Notes under the pieces: generated by a model
What the model was told of the DNA's origin: nothing
Database searches by the model: none
The model's input: the letters and a program-made list of their open reading frames with translations, nothing else
In this document: positions 17,951 through 23,549 of the stretch, piece by piece
Layout: each line of letters begins with the position of its first letter
Numbering within the stretch: the first letter of the stretch is position 1
Origin: Fodinibacter luteus
GTDB lineage: Bacteria; Actinomycetota; Actinomycetes; Actinomycetales; Dermatophilaceae
Reading direction: 5' to 3'
Assembly: GCF_039541575.1 (NCBI RefSeq)
Contig: NZ_BAABGM010000031.1
Span: forward strand, 1 to 23,549
Length of the DNA: 23,549 bases
Made by a program: the position numbers and the translations under genes

Positions 17951-18891
17951 GTCGCGCCGTTCCCCTCGGACCGGGCACGCCGCGCGGCCCCGCGCCAGCC
18001 CTGCACGGGCAGGGCGAACTTCTCGACGAGGCGGTCGATGAACCCCCCCGTCGACAGCCGCGCGAGGAGCACCGGCTGGTCGGAGCGCCGGACGTGGATG
18101 CGCGCGCCCGGCGGCAGGCCGACGGCCCGGCGACCGTCGCACCACACGACGCCGTGGGCGTCGGTGTGCGGCACGACCTCGACGAGGAGCCGTGACTGCG
18201 GACCGACGACGACAGGGCGGGCGAACAGCGCGTGGGCGCTGATCGGCACGACGAGCAGGGCCTCGACGTCGGGGGAGACGATCGGCCCGCCCGCCGAGAA
18301 CGCGTAGGCGGTGGACCCCGTGGGGGTCGCCATGACGATGCCGTCGCAGCCCCACGTCGACAGCGGTCGGCCGTCGACCGCGACGGTCACCTCGAGCATC
18401 CGCTCGCGCGAGGCCTTCTCGACGGTCACCTCGTTGAGCGCCCAGGACAGGAAGACGGTGCGGCCGTCCTCCTCGGCCCGCACGTCGAGGGCCATCCGCT
18501 CCTCGACGTGGTACTCGCGGGCGACGATGCGCTCGACGGTGACGTCGAGGTGCTCGCGCTCGACCTCGGCGAGGAAGCCGACGTGCCCGAGGTTGACCCC
18601 GAGCAGCGGCACGCCGGACCCCCGCGAGAGCTCGGCCCCGCGCAGGATCGTGCCGTCACCCCCGAGGACGCAGACGAGCTCACAGCCGGATGCCGCGGAC
18701 CTCCCGTCCGCCGTGTCGGCCGCCGCGACCCCCTCGACCCGGGACAGCGGTGTGCCGATGAGCTCCTCGCGGGGTGCGCTCACCCCGACGCCGGCAGCGA
18801 GCAGGCGGGTGGCGACGGCGGCCGCGAGCTCCTGGGCCTCGGGGCGCCAGGCGTGCGTCACGAGGAGGATGCGGCGGGACGTGGTGGTCAT
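17947..18891 (-). CDS. nadK: NAD kinase
   Basis: The enzyme phosphorylates NAD to NADP using ATP or polyphosphate. It has 314 residues. The catalytic GGDGT is at 77-81, the conserved N153-E154 lies in ALNEVTVEK, and the Gly-rich TPTGSTAY (189-196) is followed by AFSAGGP, all as expected for the family. The start is the ATG at 18891, overlapping the tlyA stop as ATGA, with a strong AGGAGG about seven bases upstream inside the end of tlyA. The C-terminus has a short basic tail (RGAARRARSEG). The order tlyA-nadK-recN is conserved in actinomycetes. No regulatory element of its own is visible. Confidence 0.95.
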   Translation of the reverse strand: MTTTSRRILLVTHAWRPEAQELAAAVATRLLAAGVGVSAPREELIGTPLSRVEGVAAADTADGRSAASGCELVCVLGGDGTILRGAELSRGSGVPLLGVNLGHVGFLAEVEREHLDVTVERIVAREYHVEERMALDVRAEEDGRTVFLSWALNEVTVEKASRERMLEVTVAVDGRPLSTWGCDGIVMATPTGSTAYAFSAGGPIVSPDVEALLVVPISAHALFARPVVVGPQSRLLVEVVPHTDAHGVVWCDGRRAVGLPPGARIHVRRSDQPVLLARLSTGGFIDRLVEKFALPVQGWRGAARRARSEGNGAT

Positions 18892-19784
18892 CGTCGTCGT
18901 CCTCCTCCCGTCGTGGTCTCGGTGGTCATGGCGCGCACGGTGTCGCGGACCCGGTCCGGGCTCATTGTGTCCGACGGGTCCGACCGCGCCCACAGGAGGT
19001 ACTCGGTGTTTCCCGTGGAGCCGCTGATCGGGCTGGCCCGCAGGCCGTGGACGTGCAGCCCTGCCGCCTCGACCGCGTCGACGACCCCGAGGACGGCTCG
19101 GGTGCGGTCGCGCCCGGAGGTGACGACGCCCTGGCCGTTGAGGCGGCCCCGACCGACCTCGAACTGGGGCTTGACGAGGACGACGAGGTCGGCGCCGGGC
19201 CCCATGAGCCCCGCGAGGTCGCCGAGCACGAGGGTCAGGGAGATGAAGGACAGGTCGGCGACGACGACGTCGGCGGGGCCGCCGAGGTCGTCGGCGGTCA
19301 GGCCCCGCACCGTCGTGCCGCTGCGCTCGTCGACCCGGGGGTCACCCGCCACCTCGGCGGCGAGCTGTCCGTGCCCCACGTCGACGGCGACGACGAGGGC
19401 CGCGCCCGCGGCGAGCAGCACCTGGGTGAAACCGCCGGTCGAGGCGCCGACGTCGACGCACCGTCGGCCCTGCACCCGCAGCCCCTCCGGGCCCCACGAG
19501 GCCAGGGCCGAAGCGAGCTTGTGCGCGGCCCGACCCACCCAGCGGGGCCCGGTCACCGCGACCTCGAGGTCGTCGTCCGGTCCCACGGGGCGGGCGGGCC
19601 TGGTCACGACGGCGCCGCCGACGGTGACGAGCCCGTCGACGACGAGGTCGCGGGCCTCGCCCCGGGAGCGCGCGAGACCGCGCGCCACGAGCTCGGCGTC
19701 GAGCCGGCCGATGTCAGCCGCCGAGGTCGCCGAGGCGTGCCTGGAGGGTGCGGTGCAGCGCCTCCCCCGTGACGAGCTGCGCAT
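18888..19784 (-). CDS. tlyA: TlyA family rRNA (cytidine-2'-O)-methyltransferase
   Basis: TlyA methylates 2'-O of cytidines in 23S (C1920) and, in some species, 16S rRNA (C1409), which affects capreomycin sensitivity. The S4 RNA-binding domain starts RLDAELVARGLARSRGEARD. The FtsJ-like domain has K89 (RAAHKL), SAM motif I VDVGASTGGFT (110-120), DLSFIS and VLVKPQFE, giving the expected catalytic set. The start is a problem: homologues begin just before RLDAELV, but no ATG, GTG or TTG is present there, only GCT GAC ATC directly after the stop of the small gene. The nearest in-frame ATG is 19784, inside the small gene, which gives 298 residues; a rare ATC start would give about 274. The C-terminus has a longer tail than usual. 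Confidence 0.88.
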   Translation of the reverse strand: MRSSSRGRRCTAPSRHASATSAADIGRLDAELVARGLARSRGEARDLVVDGLVTVGGAVVTRPARPVGPDDDLEVAVTGPRWVGRAAHKLASALASWGPEGLRVQGRRCVDVGASTGGFTQVLLAAGAALVVAVDVGHGQLAAEVAGDPRVDERSGTTVRGLTADDLGGPADVVVADLSFISLTLVLGDLAGLMGPGADLVVLVKPQFEVGRGRLNGQGVVTSGRDRTRAVLGVVDAVEAAGLHVHGLRASPISGSTGNTEYLLWARSDPSDTMSPDRVRDTVRAMTTETTTGGGRRR

Positions 19785-19911
19785 CGAGGTCGTCCACGGG
19801 CGTGCCCGCCAGGTCGTGCAACGCGGCGTCGATGACGATGTCACCCGTCTCCGGCGGCGCCTCGGGACGGGGCTCCGGTGCGGTGCCGAGCTCGGCGTGG
19901 TGCTGCGTCAC
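19714..19911 (-). CDS. Small conserved actinobacterial protein upstream of tlyA
   Basis: The product has 65 residues and is rich in Ala, Leu, Asp and Glu. The second half, ALHDLAGTPVDDLDAQLVTG followed by EALHRTLQARL, is predicted to form a helical hairpin. It matches the pattern of small proteins that sit before tlyA in many actinomycetes (Rv1693 occupies this place in M. tuberculosis). Function is unknown. The GTG start at 19911 overlaps the stop of the coiled-coil/H1-like gene as GTGA. Its own stop TGA at 19714 immediately precedes the TlyA S4 domain. The protein has no signal peptide, membrane segment or metal motif. Confidence 0.8.
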   Translation of the reverse strand: MTQHHAELGTAPEPRPEAPPETGDIVIDAALHDLAGTPVDDLDAQLVTGEALHRTLQARLGDLGG

Positions 19912-21143
19912 GCGTCACCCGTGGGACCGTCGGCGGGCGCGGTCGACGCGGCGGAGGCGTTCGTCGTCGACGAGGTGCCCGACGCGTTCGTCGTCGACGA
20001 GGTGCCCGACGCGTTCGGCGTGGAGGACGTCCCCGAGTCGTTCGTCGTGGACGTGTCCGAGGCGTTCGTCGTGGACGTCGGGTCGGTCGTCGTGGACGTC
20101 GTGTCGGTCGCCCCGCCCCGCGCGGTGTCCTCGGGCGTTGCGGCCTTCGCCGGGGTGGACGGCTGCGCCGGCGTCGACGCCTTCGCGGCCGTGGACCGCG
20201 TCGCCGAGGCCTTGCGGGCCGTGGACCCGCCGGACGACGCATTCGCCGTCGTCGCCTTGCTCGCAGTGGCCTTGCTCGCACTCGCCTTGCTCGCAGTGGC
20301 CTTGCTCGGCGTCGACGTCGCGCCTGACGTGGTCTTGTTCGCGGTCGCCCTGGCTGATGGGGACTTCTTCGCGGTCGCCCTCGATGTCGCGGGGGTGGCG
20401 CCGGACTGGGGCTGCGTCGCGGGAGCGGTGGCCGTCGCAGATGTCGCCGCACCGGACGCGGACGAGCTCGCGCTCGAAGCCTTCTTGGCCGGGGCCTTCG
20501 TGGTCGCAGCCCTTTTCGCCGGAGCCTTCTTCGTCGCAGCCTTCCTGACCGGCGCCTTCTTCGCCGGCGCCTTCTTCGCCGGAGCCTTCTTCGTCGCAGC
20601 CTTCCTGACCGGCGCCTTCTTCGCCGGCGCCTTCTTGGCCGGCGCCTTCTTCGCCGGCGCCTTCTTGGCCGGCGCCTTCTTCGCGGAGGCCTGGGACGCC
20701 GTCTTCGTGGCCCGCGACGTCTCGGCCGGCGCGGTCTCAGCAGCTGCCGGAGCGTCGAGGTCGACGAGCGCCTCGGCGACGGGCCCCGGCGTGCGCACCC
20801 CCATCCCGGTGGCGCTGCGCGCGAGCTCGTCGACCTGGGCCGCAAGACTCGCGACGGTGGCGCCAAGGGTCTGCACCTCACCGGCGAGACGGTTGACGTC
20901 GAGCTTCGCGAGGGCCGCGTCGACCTCGCGCCGGACGAGCCGCACGAGTTGCTTGCGGTTGGTCTCCGCCGCGCTCAGCAGCTCGTCAGCGAGCCGGCCC
21001 GCCTGCTTGGCGAGCTTCTTGCGCGATGCCCCCTCCCCCGCGAGGGCGATGATCTCCTGGGCGGCCTCCTTGGCGCGGCTACGAGTCAGCTCCCCCAACC
21101 CCGACGCGAGCTCGACGTACCCCTGGATGGAGCGCTTGGCCAT
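19908..21143 (-). CDS. Coiled-coil protein with histone-H1-like Lys/Ala tail and Ser/Thr/Asn-rich end
   Basis: The product has 411 residues in four zones. Residues 1-115 form a charged helical domain (MAKRSIQGYVELASGLGELT at the start) with coiled-coil character. Residues 116-153 are an acidic Ala/Glu linker. Residues 154-221 are almost pure AKKAP and VRKAATK repeats, like the tails of H1-type proteins and mycobacterial HupB. Residues 222-340 are Ala/Ser/Thr/Lys-rich. The rest is a neutral-to-acidic tail with a nine-residue NASGTSSTT repeat. The basic part suggests nucleic-acid or anionic-surface binding, but the N-terminal domain is not HU-like, so a nucleoid role is inference only. The start ATG at 21143 has GGAGGA five bases upstream. 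A possible promoter lies at the end of the HAD gene. It overlaps the small gene downstream (GTGA). Confidence 0.85.
   Translation of the reverse strand: MAKRSIQGYVELASGLGELTRSRAKEAAQEIIALAGEGASRKKLAKQAGRLADELLSAAETNRKQLVRLVRREVDAALAKLDVNRLAGEVQTLGATVASLAAQVDELARSATGMGVRTPGPVAEALVDLDAPAAAETAPAETSRATKTASQASAKKAPAKKAPAKKAPAKKAPAKKAPVRKAATKKAPAKKAPAKKAPVRKAATKKAPAKRAATTKAPAKKASSASSSASGAATSATATAPATQPQSGATPATSRATAKKSPSARATANKTTSGATSTPSKATASKASASKATASKATTANASSGGSTARKASATRSTAAKASTPAQPSTPAKAATPEDTARGGATDTTSTTTDPTSTTNASDTSTTNDSGTSSTPNASGTSSTTNASGTSSTTNASAASTAPADGPTGDA
19957..20064. repeat. 27-bp tandem repeat coding for the Ser/Thr/Asn tail
   Basis: The unit starting GCGTTCGTCGTCGACGAGG begins at 19957 and again at 19984 without change, then continues in a degenerate third and partial fourth copy. 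Read on the minus strand it encodes NASGTSSTT. In-frame length changes between strains are likely. Confidence 0.75.
20481..20684. repeat. 15-bp-based repeats coding for the AKKAP tail
   Basis: GCCTTCTTCGCCGGC-type 15-bp units, with CTTGGCC variants, are repeated through this segment, including a longer duplicated block containing GTCGCAGCCTTCCTGACC near 20530 and 20590. On the minus strand they encode AKKAP/PVRKAATK. The period keeps frame, so copy-number changes would lengthen or shorten the basic tail. Confidence 0.8.
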
Positions 21144-21189
21144 GGATCCTCCTCCGTCCGGCGGCCCGGTCAGCCACCCGTTCGCGCCC

Positions 21190-21195
21190 ACGCTA
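21190..21195 (-). promoter_or_regulatory. Candidate -10 element upstream of the coiled-coil/H1-like gene
   Basis: TAGCGT on the minus strand overlaps the HAD stop codon and fits TANNNT. It would start transcription about 40 bases before the ATG at 21143, in the only gap of more than a few bases (49 nt) within the long operon. No convincing -35 is visible. Confidence 0.3.
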
Positions 21196-22146
21196 CCCGG
21201 GCGTGACGTCCCCGAGCAGGCTCTGGACACGCTCGGTGAGCCGCGCGAGCTCGCTGGAGGGGGCGCCGGCATCCCGGGCCGCGTGGACGGCACGCACCGC
21301 GGCGGCGAGCCGCACGAGCGAGGCGGGGCCGGCATCCGGATCGGTCGCGAGGGCCCGCAGGTCGGGGGCGACCCACGTCGGGCGACGCGACGCCGGCGCC
21401 TCGAGGCACGCGTACAGGTCGTCGACGCCGGTCAGCACGAACAGGGAGTCCATCCCGGCGGCCACCGCCCCCTCGATGTCCGTGTCGAGGCGGTCCCCCA
21501 CCGCGAGGACCCGGCCCGCGGGGATGTCGAGGCGCTCGGCGCACAGGAGGTACAGCGGGGGGGCCGGCTTGCCGGCGACGACGTCGGGGCCCCGTCCGAC
21601 AGCGCGCTCGACGGCCGCGACGAGCGAGCCGTTCCCCGGTGCCATCCCGCGGTCGGTCGGGAGGGTCGCGTCGGTGTTCGTGGCGACCCACGTCGCACCC
21701 GCCTGCACGGCGTAGGCAGCCTCGGCGAGGTCCGAAGCGGTCACGGAGGGGCCGTAGCCCTGGAGGACGGCCGAGACGGTGTGCCCGGCGCCGGCATCCG
21801 GGCGGAGGACGGTGAGTCCGGCCTCCTCGAGGGCGGTCGCGACACCCGGGCCACCGACGGCGAGCACGCTCGTGCCGGCCGGCATCCGCTGCGTCATGAG
21901 CCAGGCTCCGGCCTGCGAGCTCGTCGCGACGAGCTCCGGCGCGCAGGGCAGCCCGAGTTCGCGCAGGTGGGCCGCGACGTCCCCCGGCGCCCGGGACGCG
22001 TTGTTCGTCGCGTACAGCACCGGCACGTCGAGGGCCCGCAACGCCTCGACGGCGTGAGGCACCGCCGTCGGCCCCCGGTAGACGACCCCGTCGAGGTCGC
22101 AGACGACCGCGGCGTATCGGGACACGAGGGCGGCAGCCGGCCTCAC
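21193..22146 (-). CDS. HAD-superfamily type IIA (NagD-like) phosphatase
   Basis: The product has 317 residues. The nucleophile motif is D17-L-D19-G-V-V-Y near the N-terminus, followed by TNNAS, the cap domain typical of type IIA (about 75-190), then K193 in GKPAPPLY and VGDRLDTDIEGA with D218 and D221/D223. All catalytic motifs of NagD/pNPPase-like phosphatases are present; likely substrates are small phosphomonoesters such as sugar or glycerol phosphates, which cannot be fixed here. The last 60 residues form an extra Ala/Arg-rich helical tail. The start GTG at 22146 overlaps the TPR gene stop as GTGA. The equivalent in M. tuberculosis is Rv1692, reported to act on glycerol 3-phosphate from lipid recycling. 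Confidence 0.92.
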   Translation of the reverse strand: MRPAAALVSRYAAVVCDLDGVVYRGPTAVPHAVEALRALDVPVLYATNNASRAPGDVAAHLRELGLPCAPELVATSSQAGAWLMTQRMPAGTSVLAVGGPGVATALEEAGLTVLRPDAGAGHTVSAVLQGYGPSVTASDLAEAAYAVQAGATWVATNTDATLPTDRGMAPGNGSLVAAVERAVGRGPDVVAGKPAPPLYLLCAERLDIPAGRVLAVGDRLDTDIEGAVAAGMDSLFVLTGVDDLYACLEAPASRRPTWVAPDLRALATDPDAGPASLVRLAAAVRAVHAARDAGAPSSELARLTERVQSLLGDVTPG

Positions 22147-23270
22147 TCCCGGAGGTCCCGGCCCTCGGTCGGCGCGGGCGCCGCGCCCTCTGACCCCGCC
22201 GCGCCCGCCGACCCTGCCGCGCCCGTCGCGCCCGCCGACCCTGCCGCGCCCGTCGCGCCCGCCGCGCCCTCAGCACCCGCCGCGCCCTCACTGCCCGCCT
22301 CTGCGCCGGGCCTGTCGTCGTCCTCGTCCTCCCCGAGCTCGACGACGACACCGTCGAGCTCCTCGAGGCGCTCGACCGCGTCCGTCTCGCCCTCGGTGTC
22401 GCCCGCGACCGCCTTGGCGAACCACTCGCGGGCCTCGTCCTCGCGGCCCAGCCCGAGGAGGGCGTCGGCATAGGCGTAGTGGAGCCGGAAGACCCCGGCG
22501 CTGGGGCCCCGCCTGAGGGCAGGGACCTGCAGCGCCACGAGCGCTGCGTCGTCCTGGCCGAGGTCGCGCCGGATGCCGGACACGACGATGGCCAGCTCGG
22601 TTCGCTCGGCCTCGCTCAGGGTCCGGGCCTCAGGGGATGCCGCGAGCTCGAGCGCTCGGCCGTGCCGCCCGAGACCGCGCTCGCAGTCGACCATGAGCGG
22701 GAGGAGGTGGTTGGACCCGCTGAGCCGCCGGGCGGTGCGGAACTCGGTGAGCGCGCGGGCGAAGTCGCCCTGCCGGTAGGCCACCATGCCCAGGGCCTCC
22801 CGCGCCGCCGGCACCCTGCCGGCCCGGCGGACGGCGGTCTCGGCATGGGCCAGCGCCGCGTCGAGGTCGTCGGCCTCGAGGGTCGCGGCTGCCATGACGA
22901 GGTGCTGGGCGACGCCCTCGGCGTTCTCCTTGGACAACGTGCGCAGCTGGAGGAAGACCGTCCGGTCGAGCTCCTTGCCCGTCACCCCGTCGGGAATCCG
23001 CGGCTCGGGCAGCCTGGGTGACTTCGGGGCGAGCATGCTGCCCCCGCGGCTCTCCCGCTCGGCGCCGGAACCAGGTCCGCGGGGACCGCCCAACGGCGGG
23101 CGCGCGTCACGTGCGCTGGGACGTCCAGCGGGTCGACCGCCCCGGGACGATGCCGGCCCGCTCCCGCGGTGCGGAGACGCCGGTCCGCCGTCGCGTCGCG
23201 GCGGCCGGGCACCTCGACCGGAGCCGGGTCGGTCGGGGCCTCCCACACGGTCGCTGCTCTCGTCGGCCAC
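22143..23270 (-). CDS. TPR-containing protein with Arg/Gly/Pro-rich N-terminus and Gly-X-Y tail
   Basis: The product has 375 residues. The first 75 or so are Arg/Gly/Pro/Ser-rich and probably disordered. The conserved part begins near LPEPRIPDGVTGKELDRTVF and LRTLSKENAEGVAQHLVMAA. TPR-type helix pairs follow (AREALGMVAYRQGDFARALTEF; HYAYADALLGLGREDEAREWF). Glu/Asp-rich residues lead into 13 G-X-Y triplets and a charged end. Homologues (Rv1691 position) begin this actinobacterial cluster; function is unknown, and a scaffold role is typical for TPR proteins. The GTG at 23270 is chosen for its GAGGAG eight bases upstream; the open frame extends to 23372 without family similarity. It is the first gene after the rrn operon and has a candidate -10 at 23373-23378. 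The end overlaps the HAD start. Confidence 0.85.
   Translation of the reverse strand: MADESSDRVGGPDRPGSGRGARPPRRDGGPASPHRGSGPASSRGGRPAGRPSARDARPPLGGPRGPGSGAERESRGGSMLAPKSPRLPEPRIPDGVTGKELDRTVFLQLRTLSKENAEGVAQHLVMAAATLEADDLDAALAHAETAVRRAGRVPAAREALGMVAYRQGDFARALTEFRTARRLSGSNHLLPLMVDCERGLGRHGRALELAASPEARTLSEAERTELAIVVSGIRRDLGQDDAALVALQVPALRRGPSAGVFRLHYAYADALLGLGREDEAREWFAKAVAGDTEGETDAVERLEELDGVVVELGEDEDDDRPGAEAGSEGAAGAEGAAGATGAAGSAGATGAAGSAGAAGSEGAAPAPTEGRDLRE
22179..22295. repeat. Coding repeat for 13 collagen-like Gly-X-Y triplets
   Basis: The minus-strand reading gives an unbroken series of GSE, GAA, GAE, GAT and GSA triplets, mostly GAA. The DNA consists of shuffled CGCGCCC/GCCGACCCTG units. 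There is no proline, so a stable collagen helix is doubtful; it may be a flexible linker-like tail. Confidence 0.75.
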
Positions 23271-23372
23271 GCCATCAACTCCTCGAACTCGGGGGGCTGC
23301 CGGAACGCGAGGGCGGTGGTGCGCTCGGGGCTCGGTCCGGCAGGTCTTGGCTCGTCTCGGCGCGCCGCGCAC

Positions 23373-23378
23373 AGTCTA
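23373..23378 (-). promoter_or_regulatory. Candidate -10 element of the long operon
   Basis: TAGACT on the minus strand, identical to the candidate -10 of aspS, would start a leader of roughly 95 bases before the GTG at 23270. No good -35 is seen; the CCCGC/GCGGG inverted repeat at 23387-23400 lies at that place. The stretch 23271-23440 holds no other gene that I can support. Confidence 0.35.
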
Positions 23379-23445
23379 CGGACCAGCCCGCACGCGCGGG
23401 TATGCGCCGGGAGCGTTGCGGCCACGAGAAGAGCGTGCGGGCATG

Positions 23446-23477
23446 AGAAAGGGCCCGCTGGTGGGCGGGCCCTTTCT
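23446..23477 (-). terminator. Intrinsic terminator of the rrn operon
   Basis: AGAAAGGGCCCGC (23446-23458) and GCGGGCCCTTTCT (23465-23477) form a perfect 13-bp stem with a 6-nt loop. The minus-strand transcript ends in the T-rich TTTCTC. It lies just past the 3' end of the 5S rRNA. Confidence 0.9.
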
Positions 23478-23485
23478 GTGAATGG

Positions 23486-23549
23486 TGGTCCGGCTGCGTC
23501 CTACTCTCCCACACCGTCACCAGTGCAGTACCATCGGCGCTGAAGGGCT
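23486..23549 (-). rRNA. rrf: 5S ribosomal RNA, 3' part
   Basis: On the minus strand the window edge reads AGCCCTTCAGCGCCGATGGT, followed by GGGAGAGTAGGACGC, the conserved 3' half of bacterial 5S rRNA. The last helix strand GCAGCCGGAC marks the mature end near 23486, accurate to a few bases. The 5' half is beyond the window. It belongs to an rrn operon transcribed toward the genes described here. Confidence 0.93.

Noticed and set aside
22179..22295. Repeat array taken as a CRISPR or mobile element
   Set aside because: Repeats are short, in frame and contiguous without spacers; they encode a Gly-X-Y tail.
18232..22473. A 1413-codon open frame on the plus strand
   Set aside because: It lies antisense to nadK, tlyA, the H1-like, HAD and TPR genes, all of which have clear family motifs. 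Long open antisense frames are normal at this GC content, and its residues show no domain, only composition mirrored from the real genes.

Overview
The window is very GC-rich DNA from an actinomycete, probably order Micrococcales and perhaps family Intrasporangiaceae. That placement is an inference. It rests on base composition, GTG/TTG starts, a LexA-type SOS box and the conserved run TPR-HAD-small ORF-tlyA-nadK-recN-steA-steB-pyrG-NUDIX, which I recall in nearly the same order in Mycobacterium tuberculosis (Rv1691-Rv1700). All genes but one lie on the minus strand, so transcription runs from right to left. No stretch over 300 bases lacks a gene.

Right edge (23549 to about 23440): the 3' part of a 5S rRNA and its strong terminator close an rrn operon that enters from outside the window. 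Just beyond it starts the main operon: a TPR protein with a Gly-X-Y tail, a NagD-like HAD phosphatase, a coiled-coil protein with a histone-H1-like Lys/Ala tail, a 65-residue protein, the rRNA methyltransferase TlyA, NAD kinase, the DNA-repair ATPase RecN, and the cell-division/envelope pair SteA-SteB. Next come three membrane or glycan genes: a divergent MraY/WecA-like transferase, a MurJ-like flippase and a GT4 glycosyltransferase. From the coiled-coil gene to the GT4 gene almost every junction is a 1-4 nt stop/start overlap, so the run is probably one transcript with coupled translation. A hairpin separates it from pyrG, which overlaps a NUDIX hydrolase gene, followed by a YchJ-like gene.

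Left part: a secreted M1 metallopeptidase, a PNPOx-like flavin-barrel protein and a small Rieske protein follow on the minus strand. The only plus-strand gene encodes a predicted lipoprotein of unknown function. A double-VOC protein, a large imperfect palindrome and aspS come next. At the left edge is the N-terminal part of a DUF222 (13E12-type) HNH-nuclease-family protein, with a textbook promoter whose -35 element lies inside a LexA box.

The best candidate for something new is the transferase-flippase-glycosyltransferase cassette inserted between steB and pyrG. The parts fit synthesis, glycosylation and export of a polyprenyl-linked glycan, and they are coupled to division-linked SteAB. The product is unknown.
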